In this document: in pieces, positions 26,238 to 36,413 of the stretch
How positions within the stretch are numbered: position 1 is the stretch's first letter
Layout: each line of letters begins with the position of its first letter
From: Adineta vaga
Lineage: Eukaryota; Rotifera
Length of the DNA stretch: 64,000 bases
Direction: 5' to 3'
NCBI GenBank assembly: GCA_021613535.1
Contig: CP075494.1
Span: 13,764,001-13,828,000, forward strand
Translations under genes and position numbers: made by a program
Notes under the pieces: model-generated
Told to the model about the DNA's origin: nothing
Database searches by the model: none
Seen by the model: only the letters and a program-made list of their open reading frames with translations

Positions 26238-28675
26238 ATGCATATGAGTATTTTAATGAGTAAAAAATCTAAAGTAAGTTCTGCTACTTTTTTTTGTTAA
26301 TTATCATTTAATTCGAACGAATTATTGATTATTCTTAGAATCGAAATATGAATCGAGCAAGTGCATCAATGCCATCGATGACGGTAATTGGTTCTGCTCA
26401 ACCAGATGTTGTCAAAATAAAAGTCTATGTGAGAAGATTTGCTTGCATTATTTTATACACTAGTCTGGTTTATCGATTTTCAGAAACCAAGTATGAAAGA
26501 AAGTGATAAAGGATTTGAATCGGGTGCATCAAAAAAGTTTTGTATTGATCCACGTCTTGCTTCATATCGAACAATACAATGTTTGATTGCTCAAGCATTT
26601 GATCTTAGAACAGATTTTACAATAAATGCAGTTCAAAGATGTCCAACGAAAGGATTAAAAAAAACAACAGTTATTTGGTCTGATTGGGATTTAGAAAGTG
26701 CTATAAAAAATATCAAATCTGATTCATATCTAAGATTATCTTATGAATTACCTCCGCGTGAAGAAGGTTAATTTGAAAATTCATGTCATTTTGAAGATTT
26801 TCATTCCTTGTTTTGTTTATAGGTTTAGAAGATTGGGATTTTATAGCACATGATGATTTCAGTGCAAATATTCGATGGTTTAATGTTGATAAGCAATCGA
26901 TTATTGCAACAATCAATCCAACAACTGGTAAAAAACCTTCTGCTCTGAACAAAGCAATAAGTATGTATTTTGAAAACTCCACTTGGGAAAAAAAGGATAA
27001 TTAAACGTAGAAATTTTAGATTGGATGTATGGTGGACATGAAAGACATAGTGCAAAACCAGTTAGTGAAAGTGATTTAAAGAAATATATTGATTCGGATG
27101 GACGTTTGATCTGTGCAACTGAATTACGTCAAGCTATTTATGAAGGTGGTGTTGAACCATCATTTCGTAAGATAATCTGGCGACATTTATTAAATATTTT
27201 TCCAGTAAACATGACAACAATCGAACGTATTGAATATCTCAAAGATGTTTCTAATAAATATGAAAAGTATGTAAACAATTAAACGTGTTGTTTTATGTTT
27301 ATATTAAAATTTGTTTATTATCAAATAGATTAAAAGCTCGATGGAGAGAAGAACAAAATCATAATGAATATATCCGAAAATTAATGCGTTTAATTCATAC
27401 AGATGTCTTACGTACTGATCGAACATTTGGTTTTTATGCGACTTCGGGTGATAGGAACGTTAATGTACAAACTCTCTATCATATTCTTTTAACATACTGT
27501 GTTAGTCATCCAAATATACAATATTGTCAAGGTTTGTATGAAATTTTGAAATTACATATGACTAATTATTTGATCTTTGTTTAGGTATGAATGAATATGC
27601 ATCTACTTTATTATATGTAATGCGTGATGAATCGTTAGCATATCTATGTTTTTGTTCAATTATGAAACGTATTCAAGCAAATTTTGCAACGGATGGTGTG
27701 GCAATTGCAACAAAATTTCATCATCTTAAAGTTCTTCTTCAAGCTGTTGATCCTGTTTATTGGCATTTTCTTGAAACATGCGATGCAGGTATATCTTTCA
27801 ATATCATTTGTCTATCAACATTAATATTTTCATATCTTATTTTAGTTAATCTTTATTTTACTTATCGTTGGTTATTACTTGAATGTAAACGAGAATTTCC
27901 TTTTCATGAAGCATTACGTGTATTAGAAGTCATGTGGGCAACATTACCTATTGATCATGAACCACCACAATTAAGTGAAGCTTCAATTTTACCTGCAATA
28001 TCCGATAATTCCATTGCAGATATTCTATGCTCAATAACTTATCGACCACCACAACGTCGTGCATTGAGTTGTCCACAATTATCACTTCTTGATGAATCCT
28101 CTTCGCGTAAAGTTCGAAATCATTCATTATCATTTGCTTGTTACGATATGAATGAACAATTATATACAACTTTACCACAAACTTATCATTCAACATTAGA
28201 AGATGATGAACATCAAATTTATTCATCAATTCATAAAACATCGAATTCTACATCGACAAAATCCCGAGAGAAAAGTCTGGAAAATTCGTTTTCATTGAGC
28301 GAATTTTCTGAATTTGATTCGGATAATTTATCCATATGTTCAAGTAAAAATTCAAAAACGAGTACTATCGATTTTCAATGTCCATCAGTAACAGATTGGG
28401 TACAACGTTTACCACCCAATAATAAAATTTGGCTTGAAGACGAAAATTCTTTTCTACTCTTTCTTTGCATTTCAATTCTATTAGCGCATCGTAATCATTT
28501 ATTAAAACAAAAAAATCTCGAAGAACAAGATATCAGCATGCATTTTGATCGTTATCGTCGTCAACATCATTCCGATCGAATATTACCACGTGCAAGAAAT
28601 CTTTATACACAATATATTCAATATGCAAGAAAAAAACGCATGGTCGATGATCTCAATAACTTTTCTGCCAGTTAA
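26238..28675 (+). CDS. TBC1D25: TBC1D25-like Rab GTPase-activating protein
   Basis: First exon 26238-26273 (MHMSILMSKKSK), then 26339-26428, 26484 onward, and further exons to the stop at 28675. The N-terminal part resembles the ubiquitin/PB1-like region of human OATL1/TBC1D25 (DVVKIKVY, then FCIDPRLASYRTIQCLIAQAFDL and WSDWDLESAI). The TBC domain follows: YEGGVEPSFRKIIWRHLLN, the IxxDxxRT arginine finger in HTDVLRTDR, the glutamine finger YCQGMNEY, and FTYRWLLLECKREF. These match TBC1D25, a GAP for Rab33B that controls autophagosome maturation. The C-terminal third is Ser-rich and divergent. The intron at 27789-27845 is 57 bp with no stop in frame. Confidence 0.9.
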
Positions 28676-29003
28676 TTTTATTTCTTTTACGAATAGTATA
28701 TTTTCAAATTATATATCATTTAATTTTTATGTTTGTTTCATTAGGTAATTAGAAGAATAAGAATTATGAAATAGGAAATTGAAATAAAAACTTATAATAG
28801 TATCATTATTCAATCTAAATGTACCTTACAAAGTTGACATGACATATACAAAAATGAAATTTGTAATTGTTAAATTAAAACGTATTGTGAATATATAACA
28901 AATGTCATTTATTTATTGTTATATAATTAGATACAAATACATTCGTAAAAGAAAGATAAAACAGTTCGAAAGATTGTCTAGAAAAAAAAAACGTTTCTGC
29001 CTT
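28676..29003. other. short convergent 3' flank
   Basis: About 330 bp between the stops of TBC1D25 and the F-box gene; it includes AAATAAAAAC near 28785 that could serve as a poly(A) signal. Nothing else seen. Confidence 0.5.
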
Positions 29004-30590
29004 TCAAATCCAAATAGCACACTGTCGATCTGAACATCGGATTCTTGCTTTCTTCAAATAATTTGTTTGAAGTAACCAACCAGATAATAGATTCGATGAT
29101 TTATTTGGATTTTCTAATGAAATATTTAAATAAATCAAAGATTTTTCATGAAAAATTTCCAATAAAAGTAAGATTAATGAATCAAATTCATCTCGATTTT
29201 TCACTGAACATAATAGTCGTTTGATATTTGCAAGTAATTGTGCATTATTATCCAATAATTCAAATAAAAATCGAGTACAAGCAATATTCAATATTAACAT
29301 TTCAATCGATGCAGGAATTTGTACAATAAGTTTATCAAAAAAATCTCGACAAGTACTTGAAAGAGAAGTAAAACGAAGTTCTAATATTCGAAGAGAAGAA
29401 TTCATCATTAATGTATTCACAAATGAGAGAAGATCATGACTAATAGACGAAGCAATAATTGTTAATGTTTTGACATTTCTATACATACATTTGGATGATA
29501 TTTGTAATAATTTTTCGACAGTATGATTTGGTATTGTTAGATGTAAATGATTAACACGATTAAAATCATTTCGATTGAATAAATTATCATTATAATTAAT
29601 CATGGAATTGATTCGATAGATTTCATCGATGAATGGTAATGAAAATAGATGATAACCATTCGTATCATCAATTGTCTGACAATGAATTCGTTGTTTATAC
29701 CAATGAAAATTTGAAATTAAATCTTCGATTAGAAATGCTTCAGATGTTTGATGAACAATAAGATTCAATTGAAGATTATCCGTATAAGTATAAATTGAAG
29801 ACCAATGTTCACCAAATAAATATCGATCAAAACAATGTACTTCATGTTCAGTATTACTAAATGATATGGTTAAATTTTTCAAATTTTTAATCATCATAAT
29901 CAATCGTTTGAATTCATTAAATAGAACGGAACGTAAAATAAGTTTTAAAGAAGTTAATGACGACGGAAAATTTACTAAATGAGGAATAGATGTACTTTGA
30001 TTCAATGTTAATGTAAGTGAATGAAGATTAGGAACGAATGTATTTAATTGTAAAAGATCATCAGTTGTACAATGATCTAATCGAAGATGAATTATTTGTG
30101 AATGAGAATTAGGAAGAAAAGTTAGTGTTGGTAAATGACAATGAATTAAATGAGGAAAATGAGGAAGTGAATGACGAGGTATCGATCGCCATACAGGGGA
30201 TTCAATAGAAAGAGAAGTTAAATGTGGATATTTATGTACAAGTTTTTCGATCATTGTTCGATCAGCATCAAGAAGTGTGAGTGATCGAAGATGAATGAGC
30301 TGACTAGGTGGAAGATATGAAATTAAAAATGGTATAAAATCAATTGAATAACGACTCGAAAGACGTATTGAATGAATATTTAATGAACGAAGTTGATTGA
30401 GAATATGAATTAATTGAGTTTTACTCAATGGATGAGTAGAAAAATCAATATGAAGATAGTCTATCATTCGAATAAGTGATGTAAATCGATAATTAAGACG
30501 ATAAAATGAATAAATAAGATTAAGTGAAGATAAATAATTAAAGATAAAAAGTAGTATTTCATTAGGAAGATCTTCAAAGATGGATGGCAT
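29004..30590 (-). CDS. intronless F-box/leucine-rich protein
   Basis: A single 528-codon open frame. The first 45 residues are an F-box: IFEDLPNEILLFIFNYLSS followed by LNLIYSFYRLNYRFTSLI. The rest is rich in Leu, Ile, Ser and His with repeated LxxL..L segments (for example LRSLTLLDADR, HSLTLTLNQS, LRILELRFTS) that look like degenerate leucine-rich repeats. F-box proteins bind Skp1 and bring substrates to SCF ubiquitin ligases; LRRs would bind the substrate. Being intronless among intron-rich neighbours suggests a retrocopy origin or membership of an expanded single-exon family, which I believe is common in bdelloids (inference). No substrate can be predicted. Confidence 0.85.
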   Translation of the reverse strand: MPSIFEDLPNEILLFIFNYLSSLNLIYSFYRLNYRFTSLIRMIDYLHIDFSTHPLSKTQLIHILNQLRSLNIHSIRLSSRYSIDFIPFLISYLPPSQLIHLRSLTLLDADRTMIEKLVHKYPHLTSLSIESPVWRSIPRHSLPHFPHLIHCHLPTLTFLPNSHSQIIHLRLDHCTTDDLLQLNTFVPNLHSLTLTLNQSTSIPHLVNFPSSLTSLKLILRSVLFNEFKRLIMMIKNLKNLTISFSNTEHEVHCFDRYLFGEHWSSIYTYTDNLQLNLIVHQTSEAFLIEDLISNFHWYKQRIHCQTIDDTNGYHLFSLPFIDEIYRINSMINYNDNLFNRNDFNRVNHLHLTIPNHTVEKLLQISSKCMYRNVKTLTIIASSISHDLLSFVNTLMMNSSLRILELRFTSLSSTCRDFFDKLIVQIPASIEMLILNIACTRFLFELLDNNAQLLANIKRLLCSVKNRDEFDSLILLLLEIFHEKSLIYLNISLENPNKSSNLLSGWLLQTNYLKKARIRCSDRQCAIWI

Positions 30591-31191
30591 TGTTAAGACA
30601 CAAGAAACGAAAATATCTGACTGTTTGTTTGCTTGTTTAGATTGTCCACAGCGTAGACGTAGAGTTCAATATTTCTCCTTCCTTCTTTCGTTCGTTCGTT
30701 CGCTATTCAATCAATATATATTGGAGGAGAATAGGCTATTCGTTGACGAAAAAGAACAACAGATGCCGTAGGATGGTAGTCACATGTTTAGAATATTCAT
30801 GTTGACTATGCAATGCAGAAAAGAACATTATCGAAAACGTTTCGTGATAAGAAACTCAAATTCATTTTAACTGTATTGATATAAATTCAGTATGAATAAG
30901 TATAAAGTAAACTGAGAGATGAGACATTGACTAGAAAGTCATCTAATGTCAATATTTAATTTCATATTCATCCTGAAATGTATATGCAACGATCATTCAT
31001 AATAGAATAAAGATAACTTAGACGGTCTTTTTTTCGTTTTGTATTGGTAATAAACTGCATCACAAACCCTGAAAAACAACTGTTATATTTAGTTGTTGTT
31101 TTTTTCTATAAGATAAGAGAAAAATAAAACAGGTGCTGTAAATAAGCTTTTATTGGATACGCTGAATCAACCTTCTTTTTGCTTCGAATCG
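30591..31191. other. intergenic region, no gene seen
   Basis: About 600 bp upstream of both the divergent F-box gene and the first YCPPPP gene; no supported coding exon. Confidence 0.5.
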
Positions 31192-31199
31192 TATATAAG
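31192..31199 (+). promoter_or_regulatory. TATA box of the first YCPPPP gene
   Basis: TATATAAG lies 74 bp before the ATG at 31273, with no intron signal needed between. A TATA-type promoter fits a highly or tissue-specifically expressed structural gene. Confidence 0.55.
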
Positions 31200-31272
31200 T
31201 CATTGATTCTTTACTCATTTTCCATTATCGTTAACATTCATATTCATTTTGATAATTCAATACAAGACAAAA

Positions 31273-31587
31273 ATGAGCTATAATTCACCATATAACCAAC
31301 AAAAACCATCGGTACTTTCTGCATTTGTCGGTTCCTGCCCACCACCTCCTGGAAATCAGTCATTCGATGGATCATGCCCTCCACCACCACCATCATCGGA
31401 TGGATACTGCCCACCGCCTCCATCATCGGTAGGATATTGTCCACCACCACCGTCATCAGATGGATACTGTCCTCCACCACCATCATCAGGTGGATACTGT
31501 CCTCCACCACCATCATCAAGTGGATACTGCCCACCACCACCATCTCATCATCATCATGGTCATCACGGTCATCATGGTCACAATTAA
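31273..31587 (+). CDS. GYCPPPP-repeat protein 1, with His-rich tail
   Basis: A single exon of 104 codons starting MSYNSPYNQQKPSVLSAFVG. The body is seven CPPPP blocks; from the third on they follow a 10-residue period SS-x-G-Y-C-P-P-P-P (x = D, V, D, G, S). The C-terminus is SHHHHGHHGHHGHN. There is no signal peptide, so it is predicted cytoplasmic unless the N-terminus is incomplete. I recognise no named family. Evenly spaced cysteines in a polyproline frame suggest a cross-linkable structural protein, similar in principle to small proline-rich proteins; the His tail suggests metal binding. Both are inference. Its paralogue lies 511 bp downstream on the same strand. Reading starts at the ATG; a longer frame upstream has no ATG. 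Confidence 0.8.
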   Translation: MSYNSPYNQQKPSVLSAFVGSCPPPPGNQSFDGSCPPPPPSSDGYCPPPPSSVGYCPPPPSSDGYCPPPPSSGGYCPPPPSSSGYCPPPPSHHHHGHHGHHGHN

Positions 31588-31864
31588 CAATCCTTTTGTA
31601 CTTTCTAATCAAGACAGATCAAAACCTTCTATAAAATGTTTTTTACTACGTACATAAATAAATAAATATATAAATAAAGCAATTATGATGTTTTTTCTAA
31701 ACATTCTATTTGACTATCTGTCACACTATTGATATACAACCGTGTTTCATTCTTACTCCGTTGATATTTAGAGAGGAAAATATCAACACTTGTTTGAATT
31801 CTGTTGTTATATATGCTTACTTTTAACAAAATCATTATAGTCGTTGTGTTCTTATCTAGTGCTC

Positions 31865-31878
31865 CGTCACAAGTGACG
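31865..31878. promoter_or_regulatory. perfect inverted repeat CGTCAC-AA-GTGACG
   Basis: Two 6-bp arms separated by AA, 221 bp before the ATG of the second YCPPPP gene. The arms contain TGACG (the CRE half-site) in inverted orientation, and the centre reads CACAAGTG. It could bind a dimeric bZIP or bHLH factor; a chance palindrome is possible. Confidence 0.3.
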
Positions 31879-32098
31879 CACAATCTCGAAATGAGTGTTC
31901 TGTTGCTCAGTATTTTATCATAGCACGTAACAGAATCAAATAAAACTTGACTCAAAAACTTGCGTATCTATGAAATTACTTTGTAGAAATATTATATATA
32001 TATATGTGTATTCTTTTGTTTCTTTCAGTATCACAATTGCCATTAGTTTCAATTTAACATATTCTCCTCTAATTTGTGCATATATTAATTGAACAAAA

Positions 32099-32431
32099 AT
32101 GGGTCAAGAATGTTGTTATCCTTCTCGTTACCCTTATCAACCCAATCAGTATGTATCTGGCGGTGGTTATTGCCCACCACCTCCATCTCATTTTCCACAT
32201 CGTCAACCTTATTTTCCATCAGGTGGCGCAGGTTATTGTCCACCTCCACCCGGTGCAGGTTATTGTCCACCACCTCCTGATATGGGAGGCTATTGTCCAC
32301 CACCTCCCGACATGGGAGGTTACTGTCCACCACCTCCCGACATGGGAGGTTACTGTCCACCACCTCCCGACATGGGAGGTTACTGTCCACCACCTCCCGA
32401 CATGGGAGGTTATTGTCCACCACCGGAATGA
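32099..32431 (+). CDS. GYCPPPP-repeat protein 2
   Basis: A single exon of 110 codons starting MGQECCYPSRYPYQPNQY. It has eight C-P-P-P blocks; the last five follow the 10-residue unit DMGGYCPPPP, ending YCPPPE. Earlier blocks are GGGYCPPPPSH, GAGYCPPPPG and GAGYCPPPPD. No signal peptide and no His tail. The shared 10-residue period, GYCPPPP core and lack of introns make it a tandem paralogue of the gene at 31273, although the spacer residues differ (DMGG here, SSxG there). An AAATAAAATAA near 32501 may be its poly(A) signal. Function unknown; a structural, disulfide-linked or metal-binding role is inference. Confidence 0.8.
   Translation: MGQECCYPSRYPYQPNQYVSGGGYCPPPPSHFPHRQPYFPSGGAGYCPPPPGAGYCPPPPDMGGYCPPPPDMGGYCPPPPDMGGYCPPPPDMGGYCPPPPDMGGYCPPPE
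32279..32428 (+). repeat. five 30-bp coding repeats
   Basis: Head-to-tail 30-bp units start at 32279, 32309, 32339, 32369 and 32399. Units two to four are identical base for base; the first and last differ only at a few, mostly silent, positions. Confidence 0.92.
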
Positions 32432-32958
32432 TTATCAAACATCGAAATTATTTAAATGTTGTTAATTATTTATCTTCATTATATATAAATACTATTTTTT
32501 AAATAAAATAATTCAATCAAATCGAGTTTATATTGCTATTCTTTATATAGTTGTATAATAGTAAATAAATATCAAAAGATTCTTCTTTCAAATGCATCTT
32601 TAATATGGCTTCTTGCTTATTATTAGTCATATTTTGAATATCAAATCAAATTACTATAGAAGATAGCTTCTCGTTTAGTGAAGAGCATGCGTTTCAAATC
32701 AAATCCTTTGTTTTTCTCTTTATACGGCTATTCTTTGTTTCTTCACTTTTATTTCTTTCTCCTTTGCATACGACATATACGTCCTACAACAATAAAAATA
32801 AGCTCGACAAACAAACCTAACGACTGATAAAGTGCGAACGACAAGTGAAAGAAAACAACACGCAATAAACCTCGAAATATTAACATATCTATTAAAATAG
32901 TAGAAGAAGAAGAAAATCATACAACATATTTCAAAAATCTGTTTTTTTGTCAACAAAA
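32432..32958. other. gap between YCPPPP protein 2 and mannitol dehydrogenase
   Basis: About 530 bp holding the 3'UTR of the repeat protein gene and the promoter of the next gene on the same strand; no further gene seen. Confidence 0.5.
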
Positions 32959-34529
32959 ATGTCTACTAACTCTGCACTTACTCAACTGATCGAAGATAAA
33001 GCCAAATCTGAATCAGTTCATACTTGTTTACCATCTTATGATCGTAATCAACTCAAACATGGCATTGTTCATTTAAGTGTAGGCAATTTCCATCGATCGC
33101 ATTTAGCTTACTATATGGATGTATTAGCAAATGAACATGGACAAACGGATTGGGGTATTATAGGTGTTGGAGTTCGTTCATTTGATAAACCAATGAGTAC
33201 AGTTTTAAAAGAACAAAATGGTTTATATACATTAGTAACTAAAGGTACTGATGAAAAAGATGTTAATGTTCGTATTATTGGTTCATTGATTCGTTATATA
33301 TTTGCACCGGATGAGCCTGAAAATGCTTTGGCTGTACTTGTACATCCTGATACAAAAATTGTGTCGATGACTATTACAGAAAGTGGTTATGATTTAGATA
33401 TGAATAATCCTGATGTTCAACATGATTTAAAAACTTCTGATAAACCAAAAACAGCATTTGGTTTCATTGTTCATGGATTAGATGCTCGTCGTCGTGCTAA
33501 TGAAAAGCCATTTACAGTAATGTCATGTGATAATGTTCAACAGAATGGTGAAGTAACAAAGAAATGTATTCTTCAATTTGCTAAAGGTTTAAATAATCCA
33601 GAATTAGTTGAATATATCGAAAGAAACGTAACTTTTCCAAATGCAATGGGTAAGAAGAAAACTGAATAGATCATAATGACTTGTCTTTGTTTCTTTGAAT
33701 TTCAGTTGATCGAATTACACCAGCTACGACTGATGCTGATCGTGAATATGTTCGTAAGCATTGTGGTATCGCTGATGGTTGGCCGGTTGTCACTGAACCA
33801 TTTATTCAATGGGTTATTGAAGATACATTTTGTAATGGTCGACCACCACTTGAGTTACTTTCATCATCAACTTATAATGTTCTTCTTACTGAACATGTTG
33901 AAGCATATGAATGTATGAAAATGCGTCTCCTAAATGCATCACACACCGGTATGTGTTATATTGGTTATCTTATGGGTTATAATTACATTCATGAAATCAT
34001 GCTCGATAAACAAATTGAAATTTATATTGAAGATTTAATGAATCATGAAGTAACACCAACTTTACCACCTGTACCTGGTATTGATCTTGAAAAATATAAA
34101 CGGACACTTGTCGAACGATTTTCTAATCCACATATAAAAGATACAGCATTGAGAGTATGTATGGATGGTGCATCGAAATTTCCAAAATTTCTTGTTCCAA
34201 CTATAGTTGAACAATTAAAACGTGGAAATAATCCACATTTTTGTGCATTAGCTGTAGGTGCTTGGATACGTTATTTAGGTGGTGTTGATGAACATGATAA
34301 ACCAATAACATTACAAGATGCATTAGCTGTTGACCTTAAATTAGGTGAATTAGCGACGAAAACAAAACCAAGTGCCAAAGCAATTCTTAGTGTATCTCAA
34401 GTATTTGCTAATTTAGCTGAAAATCAACAATTTGCTGATGCCGTAGAACGTGTTGTCGAACTTTTATATACTGTTGGCTCAAAAGAAACACTCAAACAAT
34501 GGGTTAATGAAGCACCAAAGAGAAAATAG
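32959..34529 (+). CDS. mannitol 2-dehydrogenase family (polyol long-chain dehydrogenase)
   Basis: Two exons (32959-33649 and 33706-34529) give 504 residues, the usual family length. The N-terminal domain has the nucleotide-binding HLSVGNFHRSH (GxGxFHRxH family motif). The C-terminal domain has KMRLLNASH, the family's catalytic K-x4-N-x2-H motif. The enzyme is expected to interconvert D-mannitol and D-fructose with NAD(H), or a related polyol or uronate, in the cytosol (no targeting signal). The family is typical of bacteria and fungi and rare in animals, so acquisition by horizontal transfer followed by gain of one 56-bp intron is plausible; codon and base use look like the neighbours. The ATG at 32959 is chosen over an in-frame TTG 12 bases upstream. 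Confidence 0.92.
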
Positions 34530-34724
34530 ATATTTTTCGTTGCTTTTAAGCTTGTCTCTTTATTAATATCGAAATAACAGTATAACATGTAATAAAAAAG
34601 AAGAAGCAAGAAACGGATTGAATCATGAAGCAGCATTTAGAATTTTGTCGATTTTTTCACTAGAACAGAAAAACAGAAGAGAAATAGATAACCAGTTTGA
34701 AAATAATATAGATTTTACCGTGCA

Positions 34725-36413
34725 TCATTGATTTGTTCTTCCATACGCTCTCTTAATGTTAATTGTTTTGTTGTATGTGCTTTTCCCGTCAAGTCATCTA
34801 TCAAACCTTTGAGTCCTAGAAGAAATTTTCCATTTAAAAGTTATCATGAAAAGATATGATAAGTACAAACCAGCAATGTTATGAAATACTAGAATTTGTC
34901 GACCACCAGCAGATGCAACATATCGTCCTGTATTATCCATGACCAAAGCACGAATATTTTCTAGAAATTATTTAATATAAAACTATGAAATAACTTCAAA
35001 TTATCTACCTGGATAGACATTTTCAATATCTTGTTCACAAGTTTTATCTTCTTTACTTAAATTAAAGAACATCAATCGATTATCCATTGAAATGACAGTT
35101 GAAAGTGCATCAGGTGAAAGAACAATTAATGCTGAATGTTGAATATTATAACCCAATCTTCCCGTATGTAAACATTTCGAATCTTGTTTATGAATATAAT
35201 CCACATCGGTATTCCATAATTTCCATGTATTATCTTTCGATATTGTTGCAGCACGTGTTGAATCTTTATTTAAACTAAAACATGTGACTTGTGCATCATG
35301 TCCTTTAAGATCAAAAGCTTTTCGAATTTCTTTAAAATTTCCATTTGATTTTTCAAAACAAACTTCAAAAAAACGCACATCACTCATAAAACCAGATGAA
35401 CCAAAAAATCGACCACATGGAGAAACAGCAGCATAATTTAAATGACCTTGATGCGTTTCTACCGAACTTAATACTTCACCTAGAAATTGATTCACTCAAA
35501 TTTCACTCATCCGGATGTATCAAATTGATCTTACCTTTGATATCGAATATCACTATTTTATTGTTAACTTCTGCTGACATTATAAATTTTCCAGTACAAG
35601 CAATACCAATAGCAATTACATTACTTTCGTTTTTCTAAACAAAATAGAAATTCTAATAATATCATTTCTTTCAGATTTGTATATATTTACTTTAGGGAAA
35701 TCTAATACAGATTTAACATTAGTCGGTAAACCATCAGCACGTTTTTCAAATTTATATACACGTATAGTATTATCGTTTACTAAATTAATCAGAAATGCTC
35801 TGAAAATAATGAAAGAAAATGTATGTTTGATTTCATTTTTATTGTTTTTTATTTCGTACTTTCCATCAGGACTGAATGCAACATGATTTGCTTGGCCAAA
35901 CTCGATGTTCACTCGAGAATGTCTAGAAAAATTATATTCACTAGAGAAAAAATTGAAGAAATCATCAAACAGACTTATGCTCTTTTTCATTGAAATCTTT
36001 TGTTTGCCATAAGAGAACACTATCATCTGAAAAAACAAGAAAAACACAAGTATGAAAAAAAAACTAAAACTTTCATAATTACCTTCAGCAGCTGATGCAA
36101 GATATTTATCGTTATGACTAAAATTTAAACCAGTAATTGTATTTGTATGAGCTCGTAATGATGCACATAACCAGGGATGAACAAATTTAGCAATAACTTT
36201 TGTATCTTGTTTTACTGCTTTCGATGTTGATGGTTTTTTCACTGTTGATTCAGATTTAGTTACTTGATTTTCATTTTTAATTTGATCAGTTTTAGATGAA
36301 GAAGGTGATCGAAAGAATAAATAAAAAACTGAGAAAATTAACACACATATTCCAGTTATAGCGCCACCTAATGCTAAAGGAGATACAACAGTCGATGATT
36401 GATTATCTTCCAT
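34725..36413 (-). CDS. TBL2: TBL2-like ER membrane WD40 protein
   Basis: Begins MEDNQSSTVVSPLALGGAI at 36413 with a single membrane anchor near residues 13-35, then a Ser/Lys-rich linker and WD40 repeats. Diagnostic TBL2 blocks are conserved: the LRAHTNTITGLNFSHNDKYL repeat, GKFIMSAEVNN, AAVSPCGRFFGSSGF, then DVRFFEVCFEKSNG, SKDNTWKLWNTDVDY, and the tail ending EEQINDAR. Human TBL2 sits in the ER membrane and associates with PERK in stress signalling. About seven exons with short introns. No repeat seems missing. It is divergent from CEP44, with about 1.4 kb between the start codons. Confidence 0.9.

Noticed and set aside
31683-31955. 90-residue open frame on the minus strand between the two YCPPPP genes
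   Set aside because: It has natural-looking composition but begins with TTG rather than ATG, has no splice partner and no recognisable domain.
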